This document shows positions 9,208 to 19,163 of a stretch of 64,000 nt of DNA, piece after piece (positions within the stretch are counted from its first letter, which is position 1; every line of letters begins with the position of its first letter). The translations under genes and the position numbers were made by a program. This stretch comes from Gemmatimonadota bacterium. GTDB lineage: Bacteria; Gemmatimonadota; Gemmatimonadetes; Palauibacterales; Palauibacteraceae. Location of the stretch: assembly GCA_022826685.1 (NCBI GenBank), contig JAJDUL010000038.1:20740-84739 (forward strand), written 5' to 3'. The notes below the pieces were generated by a model. The model did no database searches. It was not told the DNA's origin and worked only from the letters and a program-made list of their open reading frames with translations.

Positions 9208-11010
9208 TCAGGAGCGCGTCGTGGCTCCGAGAACCGGCAGCGTCGCTGTCGCCGGTCCGGCGGGTCTCGGCTCCGAAGTCAACGCAAGCTCGAAGTCCGC
9301 CAGAGCCTCGCGGACACCGTCTCCCGTAAACCGGAATTCACCGGGGATGGCGTTCCGGCGCCTCTTGGCCCGTTGCAGGGCCTTCCGTACGAGATGGTCC
9401 TCCGGGTCCGCGTCCGAACCGGGATCCCGTCCGGCTTCATGGAACGCTGCCGACTCCGACTTCAGGTAGTCCTTGTAGCTGCGGAGAACGGTCTGCTGGC
9501 GCGTGAACTTCTCGCAGTGGTGGCCGGTGGCCGCCAGGCTGATGGCCAGCGGCAGGAGTCGAGGGTGGTCGCTGGAGACTTTGGCGATGTAGCGCGAAAA
9601 CGGCGGAAGCTGTTCCGGCGTGAGGCGTCGGCGAATTCCCATGATGCCCGCATAGAGGACGTGCGCGTTCACCCGCTTGTGGAGGTGCGGTACGGGATTG
9701 AGGTGGTCCAGCAGAGTAAGGCAGCGGTCGAAGTAGTTCTCCAGCGTCGAATCGTAGATGGTCCCAATGACCCGGAGATACCCTTCCACCAGCGTCGCGG
9801 GGTCCATTTGCGGCTTGAAGTTCAGGGCGGTGTCGTCGATTTCGACAGGTCTGTCCAACAATCGATTCTCCCGCTCCAGCCGGGTCCAGAGATTCGTTCC
9901 CTTGAGCGCGGTCAGCAACCCGATCAGCGCCATCGGAATCCCGGCTTCCTGAATGAAATCGATCTGGGCATCGAACGCGTTGTCATCATCGTCGTCGAGT
10001 CCGAGGATGAAGCCGCCCAGAACCTGCATTCCCTTCCCCTGGATCTTTCGCACAGCCTTGAACAGGTAGTCGTCATCGCGCATGTCGATGTTCTGCGGTT
10101 TCTTCATCTTCTTGAGAGCCTTCGGGTTAGGCGTCTCTATTCCGAGGAAGACGGAGTCGAAACCGGCCTCGATCATGACATCCATCAAGTCGTCCATTCG
10201 GACGAGATTGACGCTCGCTTCCGTGAACAGGGCAAAGGGGTGGTCGCGCTCCTTTTGCCATTCGGCGATCGCGGGGAGGAGCCTTGAGACCTCGCGCTTA
10301 TTGCCGATGAAGTTGTCGTCGACGAGAAAGAGAGGACCCCGCCATCCCAGTCCATACAGAAGATCGAACTCGGCCACCATCTGTTCGGGGGACTTCGTTC
10401 GGGACACACGGCCGTACAGCTTCGTGATGTCACAGAACTCACAGTCGAATGGGCATCCCCGCGAGAACTGCAGGCACATCGAGTAGTAGTGATTCAGGTC
10501 GATCAGGTCGAAACGGGGCAGCGGAGCGAGGGTCACATCCGGCCTCCGCGGGGCGCGATAGACGGCCTTGGCGACGCCGTTCTCCAAGTCGCGAAGAAAG
10601 GTGGGGAATGTCTCCTCGACCTCATCGAGCACAAAGTGATCGACGCCCTCCATCTCCTCGTGAAAGGTGGTGGGGTGCGGGCCGCCGGCGATGACGGGAA
10701 CCTGTGCACGGTTGCAGCGCCCCACGATCTGCTCCAGCGAGGGGCGTTGCGGGATCATGCTCGACGTGAAGGCCAGGTCCGCCCACTCCAGGTCGGCCTC
10801 CTCGAGCGGAGTCACGTTCAGGTCGACCACGCGCAGGTTGTACCGCGACGGAAACATCGCGGCCACGGTGAGCAGGCCGAGAGGAGGAAAGGCCGCCCTG
10901 ATGCCCATGAGATCCAGGGCGTAGTCGTGGCCCCAGTATGTCGGCGGGTGCCTGGGGTAGAGCAGCAGGGCATTTGGCATGTTGACCTGTTCCGGTCGCC
11001 AGCCGGTCAT
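9208..11010 (-). CDS. B12-binding domain radical SAM protein
   Basis: 600 residues. The N-terminal 140 residues resemble a cobalamin-binding Rossmann domain with LTVAAMFP and AGGPHPT segments. A radical SAM core follows, with the CxxxCxxC cluster motif in GCPFDCEFC near residue 180. The C-terminal third matches the helical region seen in the DUF4070 group of B12/radical SAM enzymes, to which hopanoid methylases also belong. Such enzymes often methylate or rearrange unactivated carbons. A second in-frame ATG at 10980 (MPNALLLYPR) is the more family-like start. The gene lies 10 nt after the 94-residue gene and about 200 nt before the PKS, so it probably shares the transcript. Inferred role: a carbon-centred modification, perhaps methylation, of the PKS product. 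The degenerate methyltransferase inside the PKS makes an external methylating enzyme attractive, but this is unproven. Confidence 0.85.
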   Translation of the reverse strand: MTGWRPEQVNMPNALLLYPRHPPTYWGHDYALDLMGIRAAFPPLGLLTVAAMFPSRYNLRVVDLNVTPLEEADLEWADLAFTSSMIPQRPSLEQIVGRCNRAQVPVIAGGPHPTTFHEEMEGVDHFVLDEVEETFPTFLRDLENGVAKAVYRAPRRPDVTLAPLPRFDLIDLNHYYSMCLQFSRGCPFDCEFCDITKLYGRVSRTKSPEQMVAEFDLLYGLGWRGPLFLVDDNFIGNKREVSRLLPAIAEWQKERDHPFALFTEASVNLVRMDDLMDVMIEAGFDSVFLGIETPNPKALKKMKKPQNIDMRDDDYLFKAVRKIQGKGMQVLGGFILGLDDDDDNAFDAQIDFIQEAGIPMALIGLLTALKGTNLWTRLERENRLLDRPVEIDDTALNFKPQMDPATLVEGYLRVIGTIYDSTLENYFDRCLTLLDHLNPVPHLHKRVNAHVLYAGIMGIRRRLTPEQLPPFSRYIAKVSSDHPRLLPLAISLAATGHHCEKFTRQQTVLRSYKDYLKSESAAFHEAGRDPGSDADPEDHLVRKALQRAKRRRNAIPGEFRFTGDGVREALADFELALTSEPRPAGPATATLPVLGATTRS

Positions 11011-11020
11011 TCCATGCGAA

Positions 11021-11305
11021 TCAGGATCCTTCGGCGCATTCGCGCACGGCCTCGTCGGCGGCGGCGAACAGCCTCGCGCGCCATTCCTTCCGGCGGGCCC
11101 GGAACGCGTTCACCATTTCCCACAGCGCGTCGCGGACCTTCTCCATCGCTTCCGTCCGCGCCTCATCCGACAGCGTCGTTCCGCTCGTGAACTCGTACTT
11201 CTCGATCGCGAAGTCGGCGATGTCCAGGATGTTGTCTCCGACGACGCTGAGATCGACCGCGTTCCTCATGGTCGGGGCCGGGCGTGGCTCGCTCATCTGC
11301 TCCAT
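11021..11305 (-). CDS. Small conserved-looking protein of unknown function (94 aa)
   Basis: The product is rich in charged residues and predicted mostly helical, with no signal peptide or membrane segment. It has a LSDEARTEAMEKVRDALWEM amphipathic stretch and four Trp or aromatic positions near the C-terminus. It ends 10 nt before the radical SAM start, so it is almost surely co-transcribed with it. Met4 (position 11296) has the better-placed ribosome site (GAGG nine bases upstream) than Met1. I do not recognise the family. Position suggests an accessory or partner of the radical SAM enzyme or the PKS. It could also be a small structural protein with no catalytic role. Confidence 0.6.
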   Translation of the reverse strand: MEQMSEPRPAPTMRNAVDLSVVGDNILDIADFAIEKYEFTSGTTLSDEARTEAMEKVRDALWEMVNAFRARRKEWRARLFAAADEAVRECAEGS

Positions 11306-11426
11306 CCTCGCTGAGTGGGTTTTGGAGATCGCTTCCGTGTGTCGCGTCAGGATTCCGTTTGTCGCGTCAAAATCATGCAGGGACGACCCGTTTCGGTCAA
11401 CCGCCCCCCATCTTGGGGAGGTGGCC

Positions 11427-13190
11427 TCAAGACCTGCCCGCGGTCCAGGCGCGATTCACGTGCACGGTCAGGACGTCCGCGTTGTGGTACTGGTGGTGTT
11501 TGACGGAGGAGGCGTGATGGCGCAGCAGCGCCAGCGACAGGTCCCGTTCGCTCGTCGGGTCCGGGCGATCCCCGAGCACGGCCATCTGGTTCTCCAGGTT
11601 GCCCTCGTGCGTCGCCGCGGTGAACTCCAGTCCGGCGCCGAAACGGAGGTTCCGGACCACGACGCGCAGCCGGCGCTCCCCCGCGGCCGGAGCGTCTCCG
11701 TTCTCTTCCTGCCGCAGGAGACTCAGGAGCGCCTCTTCGACCGGCGCCCGCAGGCGGTCCGTCGCCTTGCCGCTCCACTTGTACCTGGCCGCGAACTCCC
11801 GGAGGAACTTGTCGAGTTCCGGGAGGCTCTCCGGGCGCAGCGCAACTTCGATCCTGTGGCGGCGGGGTCCGGTCACATCCAGGAACAGGTTCAGGAGGAG
11901 GATGGACAGCCCGCCCACCGTGAGGCCGTTCGCGAGCATGCGGCCCATCGGCGTAGCCAGGTAAGCGGGAAAGATCGCCTGAAACTGGATCCCCGCCCCG
12001 ATCCAGAACGCCAGCCCGGCGGCCAGCGAATACTGCCGATCGATCCCCTCCCGGAAGAGGATCCGCATGCCCTGCACGAAGATGAGGCCGAAGACGACCA
12101 TGATGTAGGCGCCGAGCACCGGCGCCGGGATCGAGAGGATGACGGCCGTGAGCTTCGGAACGAAGGCGAGGGCGACAAAGGCGACCCCGATGACGACGCC
12201 GATGCTGCGGGCGGCAACGCCGATGCCGCTCGCGAGGGCGATCCCGGCGACGTACGGCCACGGCGGCAGCACGCCCGCGAAACCCGACAGGAGCGTGCCG
12301 GCCCCGCAGGCGGCGACGGACCCCTGGACCCGGCGAAAATCGACCGCCCTCGGCTCGCGCCGGGAGAGGTGCTGCATGCGGACGTTGTCGCTGACCTGGC
12401 GGATCGTGATCACGAATGAGACGAAGAGGAATCCGGGCAGGAGCAGCCAGAAGCTCGCGTCGAAACTCAGGTCGAGGCCGGACAGCGTGGGGCTGGGGAT
12501 CCCGATCCAGCGGGCCGCCGCCACGCGCTCGAAGTCGAGAATCCCGAACAGCGCGGCGGTCACGCTGCCCGCGGCGATGCCGATGGGGGCGTTCCACGCC
12601 CGCACGAACCGTTTGCCCCGGAGCAGGAGGCCCATGACGCACAGCAGGGTGACCGCGGCGACGGTGGGGGCCGCGGCCGGCGGAGCGTTCTCCGGCACGC
12701 GGGTGAGCATGGCGAACGCCAGCGGCATGATCGTCACGGCGACGAGCGCCGTCAGCGTGCCCGACACGACCGGCGTGATGATGCGCCGGAGCAGCGCCAG
12801 ACGGGCCGCCTGGGCCAGCTGGCACAGTCCGGCGGCGAGGACCAGCACCCCCAGCAGCGCCGGCCCCCCCGCGACGAGAGCGAGCACGCCGACCCCGATC
12901 GAGGCCCCCGAAGCGCCCATGGCCGTCAGCGTTCCGCCGCCGATGCCGGCGAAGCGTTTCGCCTGGACGATCGTGAGGAGACCTCCGATCACCATGCTCG
13001 CGAAGATCGCCCAGGAAAGATATTCGTCGCTCTGGTTCGCGACGCGGGTGACGATCGTCGTGACCACGACCACCGGCACGCACACGAGGAGTGCCGTCTG
13101 CACGCCGATCACGGCGCTCACCGCCCGCGGCGGACGTTCGTCGGCCGCGAACCGCAGTTCCGCGACGTCCGAGCCGGATCCGTTCGCCAT
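11427..13190 (-). CDS. NCS2/SLC23-like permease with C-terminal regulatory domain
   Basis: 587 residues counted from the ATG at 13190, which shares its A with the CysNC stop (TGATG). An in-frame upstream extension exists but lies inside cysNC and reads as non-native. About 12 hydrophobic segments fill residues 20-430. The signature of the nucleobase/ascorbate (NCS2) family is visible: an SGFAGVLPPWP region after the central helices and IPAPVLGAYIMVVFG near residue 320. About 140 soluble residues follow (LPELDKFLREFA onward) that look like a histidine-kinase-type ATPase/anti-sigma fold, although I see no clean nucleotide-binding boxes. NCS2 members usually carry purines, pyrimidines or ascorbate by cation symport. 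The gene is coupled to cysD and cysNC, so an anion such as sulfate, or a cluster product or precursor, is a reasonable alternative substrate (inference). Confidence 0.75.
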   Translation of the reverse strand: MANGSGSDVAELRFAADERPPRAVSAVIGVQTALLVCVPVVVVTTIVTRVANQSDEYLSWAIFASMVIGGLLTIVQAKRFAGIGGGTLTAMGASGASIGVGVLALVAGGPALLGVLVLAAGLCQLAQAARLALLRRIITPVVSGTLTALVAVTIMPLAFAMLTRVPENAPPAAAPTVAAVTLLCVMGLLLRGKRFVRAWNAPIGIAAGSVTAALFGILDFERVAAARWIGIPSPTLSGLDLSFDASFWLLLPGFLFVSFVITIRQVSDNVRMQHLSRREPRAVDFRRVQGSVAACGAGTLLSGFAGVLPPWPYVAGIALASGIGVAARSIGVVIGVAFVALAFVPKLTAVILSIPAPVLGAYIMVVFGLIFVQGMRILFREGIDRQYSLAAGLAFWIGAGIQFQAIFPAYLATPMGRMLANGLTVGGLSILLLNLFLDVTGPRRHRIEVALRPESLPELDKFLREFAARYKWSGKATDRLRAPVEEALLSLLRQEENGDAPAAGERRLRVVVRNLRFGAGLEFTAATHEGNLENQMAVLGDRPDPTSERDLSLALLRHHASSVKHHQYHNADVLTVHVNRAWTAGRS

Positions 13191-15046
13191 CAGTGGTCCT
13201 CCATCATGGGTGTCGGGAACTCGCGGTCGAGTCGCTCCATCAGCAGGTCCACGCATGCCTCCGGAGAGAGTTCCTCCGTATCCAGGCGCAGATCGGGATC
13301 TTCGGGCCGTTCGTAGGGACTGTCGACTCCCGTGAAGTTCCTGATCTCTCCGCTGAGCGCCTTGGCGTAAAGGCCCTTCGGGTCGCGCTCCGCACAGGCT
13401 TCGAGCGATGCGTCCACGAAGACCTCCATGAAGTCGCCGGGCGCGAACAGGCTGCGGGCGTAGTCGCGCTCCGACCGGAACGGGCTGATGAAGGCGACGA
13501 TCACGATCAGGCCGGCGTCGACCATGAGGCGGGCGACCTCCGCGACCCGCCGGATGTTCTCCACCCGATCCGCCTCCGTGAAGCCGAGGTCGCGGCACAG
13601 GCCGTGACGCACGTTGTCGCCGTCCAGGAGATACGTGTGCCGTCCCTCGAGGGTCAGCCGGCGGTCGAGCAGGTTGGCGATGGTGGACTTCCCGGAAGCC
13701 GACATCCCGGTCAGCCACACGCACTGGGGGCGCTGAAGCTTCATCCGCGAGCGGACGTCCTTCGACACGTCCAGCTGCTGCCAGGTCACGTTCGCCGCCC
13801 GCATGAGCGGGAAGAGGATCGTGCCGGCGGCGGCCGTCGCGTTCGTGGCGCGATCGATCAGGATGAAGCCGCCCAGCGCGCGCGACTCATCGAAGGGCGC
13901 GAAGGGGACGGGACGGTCGGTCGCGAGGTTCACGGTCCCGAGGTCGTTCAATTGCAGAACGGAGGCGGCCAGCTCGCTGCCGTTGGACACGTCCAGCCGG
14001 TGCCGGATCCGGGTGACGGCGGCCCCCACCTCCCGCGTGTGGAGCTTCATCGCGTACGGGCGGCCCACGGCGAGCGGCTCGTCGTGCATCCAGACGAGCC
14101 GTGCCTGGAACTGGTCCGCGGCCTCGACGGGTTCGTCGGCACCCGCGACGACGTCGCCCCGGGTGACATCGACATCGGGCGCCAGGGTCAACGTCACGGA
14201 GTCGCCCCGGGCGGCGCGGTCGCGGGGTCGGTCCCCCACCGCGATCGACGCCACGCGGCTCCCGTTTCCGGCGGGCGAGATGCCGACGGCATCGCCGACG
14301 GCCACCGTGCCGGCGGCCACGCGCCCGCAGTATCCGCGAAAGTCGGCGTGCGGCCGATTCACATACTGGACCGGCATCCGGAAGGGCTGGCCGGCGGGAG
14401 GTTCCTCGATGTCCACGGTCTCGAGATGGGTGAGGAGCGTCGGACCCGCATACCACGGCGCCGACGTGCCGTTTCGGGTGAGGTTGGCCCCGGTCAGCGC
14501 CGAGACCGGAATCGCCTCGACCGCGGCGAGGCCGATCTCGTCGGCGATCCCGCCGTAGGAGGCCCGGATCGATTCGAAGATCTCCCGGTCCCACCCCACG
14601 AGATCCATCTTGTTCACGGCGAGAACGACACGGCGGACGCCGAACATGGCCACGATCCGCGTGTGCCGCGCCGTCTGGGGCAGAACCCCCTTGCGCGCGT
14701 CCACCAGGACGACGGCCAGATCGGCGGTCGAGGCGCCCGTCGCCATATTGCGCGTGTACTGCTCGTGGCCGGGGGCGTCGGCCACGATGAACCGGCGGCG
14801 CGGCGTCTCGAAGCTGCGGTACGCGACATCGATCGTAATGCCCTGCTCGCGCTCGTCCCGCAGTCCGTCGACGAGCAGGGCGAGATCGGTCGCCTTCCCC
14901 TGCGTGCCGTAGCGCGCCGAGTCCCGTTCCACCCGCTTCAGCTCGTCCGAGAAGACCTGCCGGCAGTCGTGCAGGAGTCGGCCGATGACCGTGCTCTTGC
15001 CGTCGTCGACGCTGCCGCAGAGCACGAAGCGAAGGGCCGGCCGCAT
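13190..15046 (-). CDS. cysNC: Sulfate adenylyltransferase subunit 1/adenylylsulfate kinase fusion
   Basis: 618 residues, full length for a CysN-CysC fusion. The N-terminal part is an EF-Tu-like GTPase: P-loop GSVDDGKST at residues 11-19, DAPGH switch near 92, NKMD near 146. Two beta-barrel domains follow to about residue 430. The C-terminal part is APS kinase, with its own P-loop GMSASGKST near 447 and the DGDNVRHGL substrate motif. CysN with CysD makes adenosine 5'-phosphosulfate from ATP and sulfate, driven by GTP hydrolysis. The CysC part phosphorylates it to PAPS. The start shares one base with the cysD stop (TGATG). No PAPS reductase or sulfite reductase gene is in the window, which fits a role in sulfation rather than only cysteine synthesis. 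Confidence 0.96.
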   Translation of the reverse strand: MRPALRFVLCGSVDDGKSTVIGRLLHDCRQVFSDELKRVERDSARYGTQGKATDLALLVDGLRDEREQGITIDVAYRSFETPRRRFIVADAPGHEQYTRNMATGASTADLAVVLVDARKGVLPQTARHTRIVAMFGVRRVVLAVNKMDLVGWDREIFESIRASYGGIADEIGLAAVEAIPVSALTGANLTRNGTSAPWYAGPTLLTHLETVDIEEPPAGQPFRMPVQYVNRPHADFRGYCGRVAAGTVAVGDAVGISPAGNGSRVASIAVGDRPRDRAARGDSVTLTLAPDVDVTRGDVVAGADEPVEAADQFQARLVWMHDEPLAVGRPYAMKLHTREVGAAVTRIRHRLDVSNGSELAASVLQLNDLGTVNLATDRPVPFAPFDESRALGGFILIDRATNATAAAGTILFPLMRAANVTWQQLDVSKDVRSRMKLQRPQCVWLTGMSASGKSTIANLLDRRLTLEGRHTYLLDGDNVRHGLCRDLGFTEADRVENIRRVAEVARLMVDAGLIVIVAFISPFRSERDYARSLFAPGDFMEVFVDASLEACAERDPKGLYAKALSGEIRNFTGVDSPYERPEDPDLRLDTEELSPEACVDLLMERLDREFPTPMMEDH

Positions 15047-15954
15047 CAGAAATAGCCCTGCTTCTTCTTGCGTTCCATCGAGCCGTCGCGGTCGTGGTCG
15101 ATGAGACGCCCCTCACGTTCGGAACCGTCCGTCGCGAGCGTCTCGGCAATGACCGCGTCGAGCGTATCCGCGTCGCTCTCGACCGCGGCCGTCAGCGGGT
15201 AGCAACCCAGCGTCCGGAAGCGGATGCGCCGTTTCCGGGGCTCCTCGCCGGGGAGCAGCGGCATTCGGCCATCGTCGACCATGATCCACCGTCCATCCCG
15301 CTCGACGACGGGACGTTCGGCGGCGTAGTAAAGGGGCACGATCGGGATCTCCTCCGCGCGGATGTATCGCCAGACATCGGCTTCGGTCCAGTTGGAGAGC
15401 GGAGAGACGCGCAGGGACTCGCCGAGAGCCAGGCGGGTGTTGTACAGGTTCCACGGCTCGGGACGCTGCGCCTTCGGATTCCACTGGTGGGCCGCGTTGC
15501 GGAGCGAGAAGACGCGTTCCTTGGCGCGCGACTTCTCCTCGTCCCGCCGCGCGCCGACGAAGACGACGTCGTACCCGCCCTCGTCGAGCGCCTGCCGCAG
15601 CGCCGCCGTCTTCATCACATCGGTATAGCGTTCGGAACCGTGATCGAACGGATTGACGCCCTCGCGCAGCCCGTCCTCGTTGGTGTGAACGCGGAGTTCC
15701 ACGCCCGCCTCCGCCGCCGTGCGGTCCCGGAACGCGATCATCTCCCGGAACTTCCACGTCGTGTCGATATGCAGCAGCGGGAAGGGCGGCGCCGCCGGCC
15801 AGAAGGCCTTTCGCGAGAGGTGGAGGAGCACCGAGGAGTCCTTCCCGATCGAATACAGCAGCACGGGTCGCGACGCCGCCGCGAGGCCCTCCCGAAGGAT
15901 TTCGATGGCTTCGGACTCGAGCGACGCCAGCCAGGTGCCCGAGAGATCGCTCAG
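15046..15954 (-). CDS. cysD: Sulfate adenylyltransferase subunit 2, probable CTG start
   Basis: The PP-loop of the ATP pyrophosphatase fold is present as [11 protein letters not shown]. Other family blocks visible are [33 protein letters not shown]-like [27 protein letters not shown] and a C-terminal [10 protein letters not shown]. An ATG or TTG start is missing and the first GTG (15864) would delete conserved residues just before the PP-loop. An in-frame CTG at 15954 restores the [11 protein letters not shown] segment, gives 302 residues, the same length as E. coli CysD, and lies nine bases after GGAGG. It overlaps the RND stop as CTGA. So the start is very probably CTG. The enzyme catalyses the adenylyl transfer of sulfate activation and forms a heterodimer with the CysN part of the next gene. 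Confidence 0.93.
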   Translation of the reverse strand: MSDLSGTWLASLESEAIEILREGLAAASRPVLLYSIGKDSSVLLHLSRKAFWPAAPPFPLLHIDTTWKFREMIAFRDRTAAEAGVELRVHTNEDGLREGVNPFDHGSERYTDVMKTAALRQALDEGGYDVVFVGARRDEEKSRAKERVFSLRNAAHQWNPKAQRPEPWNLYNTRLALGESLRVSPLSNWTEADVWRYIRAEEIPIVPLYYAAERPVVERDGRWIMVDDGRMPLLPGEEPRKRRIRFRTLGCYPLTAAVESDADTLDAVIAETLATDGSEREGRLIDHDRDGSMERKKKQGYF

Positions 15955-18900
15955 CGCTCGATCCCTCCGGTGGCCAGACCGAGTTTCGGCTTTCGCCGCC
16001 AGCGAACGAAGACCCGCTTCGCCCTCATCGTGAACGTGTAGTTCATCATCGCCAGCGCGGGCACGGCGAGCATGATGATGAAGGTCGCGAACAGGATCCC
16101 GAACCCGAGGCTCACCGCCATGGGAGAGAGGAACTGCGCCTGCGTGCTGCGCTCGAGGATGATCGGCGAGACCCCGAGGAAGGTCGTCACGGAGGTCAGC
16201 ATGATGGGACGGAAGCGGACCTTCGCCCCCTGCACGATGGCTTCCGACATGGGGAGCCCCGACCGGTGTCGTTCGTTGATGAAGTCGATCAGCACAAGCG
16301 AATCGTTCACGACCACGCCCGACAGGCCCACGAGCCCGAACATGGAGAGCATGCCGAGGTCGAGCCCCATGATGAGATGCCCGATCGCGGCGCCGACGAG
16401 CCCCAGCGGGATCGAGGCCATGACGACGAGCGGCTGCAGGTACGAGCGGAAGGGGATGGCGAGGAGCGCGTAGATCGCGAGCAGGGCGAGCAGGAAACCG
16501 CGGGCGATCCCCTCGAACGCCAGCAACTGCTGGCGCTGTTCTCCGCCGAAGCCGTAGCGAAGGCCCGGGTATTCGGCCTGCACGTCCGGCAGGATCGCCG
16601 AGGTGATCTCCGTGTTGACTTCCTGCCCCGTGATGACGGCGGCGTCCACGTCCGCCGTGACCGTCACGATGCGCCGTCCATCGATCCGGTTGATCGTCGA
16701 TGAGGCGATGCCGAACGACACGTCCGCGACTTCCGACAGCGGCGCCTCGCCTCCGGTCGGGGTGCGGATGCGGTAGTCCTGGAGGTCGGCGAGCGTGTTC
16801 CGCTCCGACTCGGGGAGCCGGACGTAGACGCGCACCTCGTCGCGGCCCCGCTGCAGGCGGTAGACCTCGTTCCCGAAGAACGCCCCGCGCACCTGGCGCG
16901 CCAGGTCGTCGAGCGTGATCCCGAGCGTGCGGGCGGCGGGCTTGAGTTCCAGCTCCAGCTCCCGTTTCCCCCGGCCGCGGTCGTCGCGGACCTCCGTCAC
17001 GCCCGCGATGCGCGTCAGGCGGTCCGAGAACGCCGGCACCGCCGCGTTCAACATGGCCGTGTCCGGGTGGGAAAGCTCCACTTGTACCGGCGCCCCCAGA
17101 TCGATGAGGATGGAACTGAACGTGAGTTCGCGGGCGCCGGCGACCGGCCCGACGCGCTCCCGCCAGGCCCGCTCCACCTCGATGGCCGGCAGGTCCCGGA
17201 TCTCCGGGTCGGTCAGCCGCAGGCTGACCTCGGCGACGTTCGACCGGATGAAGCTCGCCTCGGCGTTCATGCCGGGGCCTCCGGCCTGTGAGGGACGCTG
17301 CCCGACGCTCGTGAAGACCGCTTCGACCAGGGGCGGCTCGTCATCCGGCAACTGCGCCTCCAGTTCCGCGATCGCCGCGTATCCCTGCCCTTCCACGTAG
17401 CTGGCGACTTCCAGCGTGCGCTCGCTCGTCGTGCCCTCGGCCATCTCGATGTAGGCGACGACCTCTTCGCCCTCGATCACGGGCAGAAGGCTGAACCGGA
17501 GGTGGCGTCCCGCCACCAGCCCCCCCACGATCATGAGGGAGGAGAGGGCGCCGAGGACGGTCAGTCCCGGGCGCCGCACCGCGAAGCGCACGGAGCGCTC
17601 CAGCGGACCGTCGACGAAGCGCTGCAGGTTCGTCTGGACGAACGCCTGCGCGCGGTAGACGGGTCCCAGCAGCCCTCCCCTGCCCCGGCCCGAGCCCGGT
17701 TCCGGAAGATGGGAGAGGTGGTATGGGAGGATGAACAAGACCTCGACGAGCGAGAGCAGGAGCACGGAGATCACGATCGCCGGGATCACGTAGAGGAACT
17801 TCCCGAGGCTTCCCGGCACGAAGAGGAGCGGGGTGAACGCCGCGACGGTCGTAAGCACCGCGAAGATCACGGGCACGGAGACGCGTCTCGTGCCCTTGAT
17901 CGCCGCCCGCAGCGCGGGCGCTCCCTTCTCCCGTTCGGCGAAGATGTTCTCCCCCACCACGATCGCATCGTCCACCACGATCCCGATCGCGAGGATGAAG
18001 CCGAACAGCGCCATCATATTGATGGAGATGCCGGCCCACGCCATCACCGCGAACACGCCGGCGAAGGAGAGGAAGATCCCGACCGCGGTCCAGAACGCGA
18101 GGCGCAGATCAAGGAAGAGGGCCAGCGCAATGAGCACCAGGATCAGACCCAGCCGGCCGTTCTTGATGAGGAGGTCGATCCGGCTCTGCAGGTACGAGGC
18201 TTCGCTGCGCCAGATGCTGTAGTCGACACCGCGCGGCAGAGAGCCGGCCAACTCCTCTTCCAGGTAGCGTTCGACTTCGTCGGAGATCTCCAGGACACGC
18301 TCGTCTCCCGTCCGCAGGACCTGGACGAAGGCCGTCGGCTGCCCGTTGTAGGCGTTGATGAGGTCGACGTGCTCGAAACCGTCCTGGATGTCCGCGATGT
18401 CGGTGAGACGGAGCATCGATCCGTCGACGTTCGCCCGCACGACGATGTCCGCGAAGTCCGCCCGGGTGTAGTTCTGGCCCCGGATGTGAACGAGAATCTC
18501 CTCGCGATCCGTCTCGACGCTCCCGCCGGGAAGGTCGAGGCTGCCGCGCCGCACCGCCGCGGCCACCTCGTCGAGCGTCAGGCCGTGGGCGCGCAGGGCC
18601 TCCTTCGAGACTTCGATCGAGATCTCGTACTGCCTGACGCCGGAAACGCGGACGAGGGAGATCGTCGGCAGCGAGGTGAGGTCGTCCCTGACCCGGTTCG
18701 CGATCTCCTTGAGGGTCCGCTCCGGAGCTTCGCCGAAGATCGCGATCTCCATGACGCGGCCTTCCGCGCTTAGCGCGACGACCTCCGGCTCCTCGGCATC
18801 GACGGGGAAGCTCGTGATCCGGTCGATGGCGGACTTGATTTCGTCCAGCGTCTTCGACTCGTCCGTGCCCAGCGACAGTTCGGCGAGCACGATTCCGACG

Positions 18901-19163
18901 TTCTCCGAGGCGGCGCTCGTGACGCGGTCGACGCCCTGGATGCCCGTGATCCGCTCCTCGACCCGCCGCACGATCGCCTGTTCGACTTCGTCGGGCGACG
19001 CGCCGGGGTACTGGACCTGTACCTGAATCGTGTCGAGGGAGATCTCCGGAAACGTCTCCTGGGGCAGACCGATGAGGCTCACGAATCCCCCCAGGATGAT
19101 CAGCACCATCAGCAGGTTGGCGGCGACGCCGTGCTTGGCCATCCACCCGATCGCCCGCCTCAT
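15951..19163 (-). CDS. RND efflux transporter permease (AcrB/MexB type)
   Basis: 1070 residues from the ATG at 19163, which overlaps the membrane fusion protein stop (ATGA). The first membrane helix follows [20 protein letters not shown]. Family blocks include [24 protein letters not shown], a large periplasmic loop, the TM4 segment with [21 protein letters not shown] (the paired acidic residues of the proton relay), a second periplasmic loop, and the mirrored TM10 region [21 protein letters not shown]. This is the inner-membrane drug/proton antiporter of a tripartite pump. The companion membrane fusion protein and outer-membrane lipoprotein are encoded just upstream in the same operon. The pump is coupled by a 4 nt overlap to cysD, which ties export to PAPS supply. 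Confidence 0.95.
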   Translation of the reverse strand: MRRAIGWMAKHGVAANLLMVLIILGGFVSLIGLPQETFPEISLDTIQVQVQYPGASPDEVEQAIVRRVEERITGIQGVDRVTSAASENVGIVLAELSLGTDESKTLDEIKSAIDRITSFPVDAEEPEVVALSAEGRVMEIAIFGEAPERTLKEIANRVRDDLTSLPTISLVRVSGVRQYEISIEVSKEALRAHGLTLDEVAAAVRRGSLDLPGGSVETDREEILVHIRGQNYTRADFADIVVRANVDGSMLRLTDIADIQDGFEHVDLINAYNGQPTAFVQVLRTGDERVLEISDEVERYLEEELAGSLPRGVDYSIWRSEASYLQSRIDLLIKNGRLGLILVLIALALFLDLRLAFWTAVGIFLSFAGVFAVMAWAGISINMMALFGFILAIGIVVDDAIVVGENIFAEREKGAPALRAAIKGTRRVSVPVIFAVLTTVAAFTPLLFVPGSLGKFLYVIPAIVISVLLLSLVEVLFILPYHLSHLPEPGSGRGRGGLLGPVYRAQAFVQTNLQRFVDGPLERSVRFAVRRPGLTVLGALSSLMIVGGLVAGRHLRFSLLPVIEGEEVVAYIEMAEGTTSERTLEVASYVEGQGYAAIAELEAQLPDDEPPLVEAVFTSVGQRPSQAGGPGMNAEASFIRSNVAEVSLRLTDPEIRDLPAIEVERAWRERVGPVAGARELTFSSILIDLGAPVQVELSHPDTAMLNAAVPAFSDRLTRIAGVTEVRDDRGRGKRELELELKPAARTLGITLDDLARQVRGAFFGNEVYRLQRGRDEVRVYVRLPESERNTLADLQDYRIRTPTGGEAPLSEVADVSFGIASSTINRIDGRRIVTVTADVDAAVITGQEVNTEITSAILPDVQAEYPGLRYGFGGEQRQQLLAFEGIARGFLLALLAIYALLAIPFRSYLQPLVVMASIPLGLVGAAIGHLIMGLDLGMLSMFGLVGLSGVVVNDSLVLIDFINERHRSGLPMSEAIVQGAKVRFRPIMLTSVTTFLGVSPIILERSTQAQFLSPMAVSLGFGILFATFIIMLAVPALAMMNYTFTMRAKRVFVRWRRKPKLGLATGGIER

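Noticed and set aside
11427..13190. SulP-family sulfate transporter
   Set aside because: The transmembrane motifs match NCS2/SLC23 and the C-terminal domain is not a clear STAS domain, although position hints at sulfate.
13091..15055. 654-codon open frame on the plus strand
   Set aside because: Antisense to cysNC, which has complete GTPase and APS kinase motifs in its own frame.
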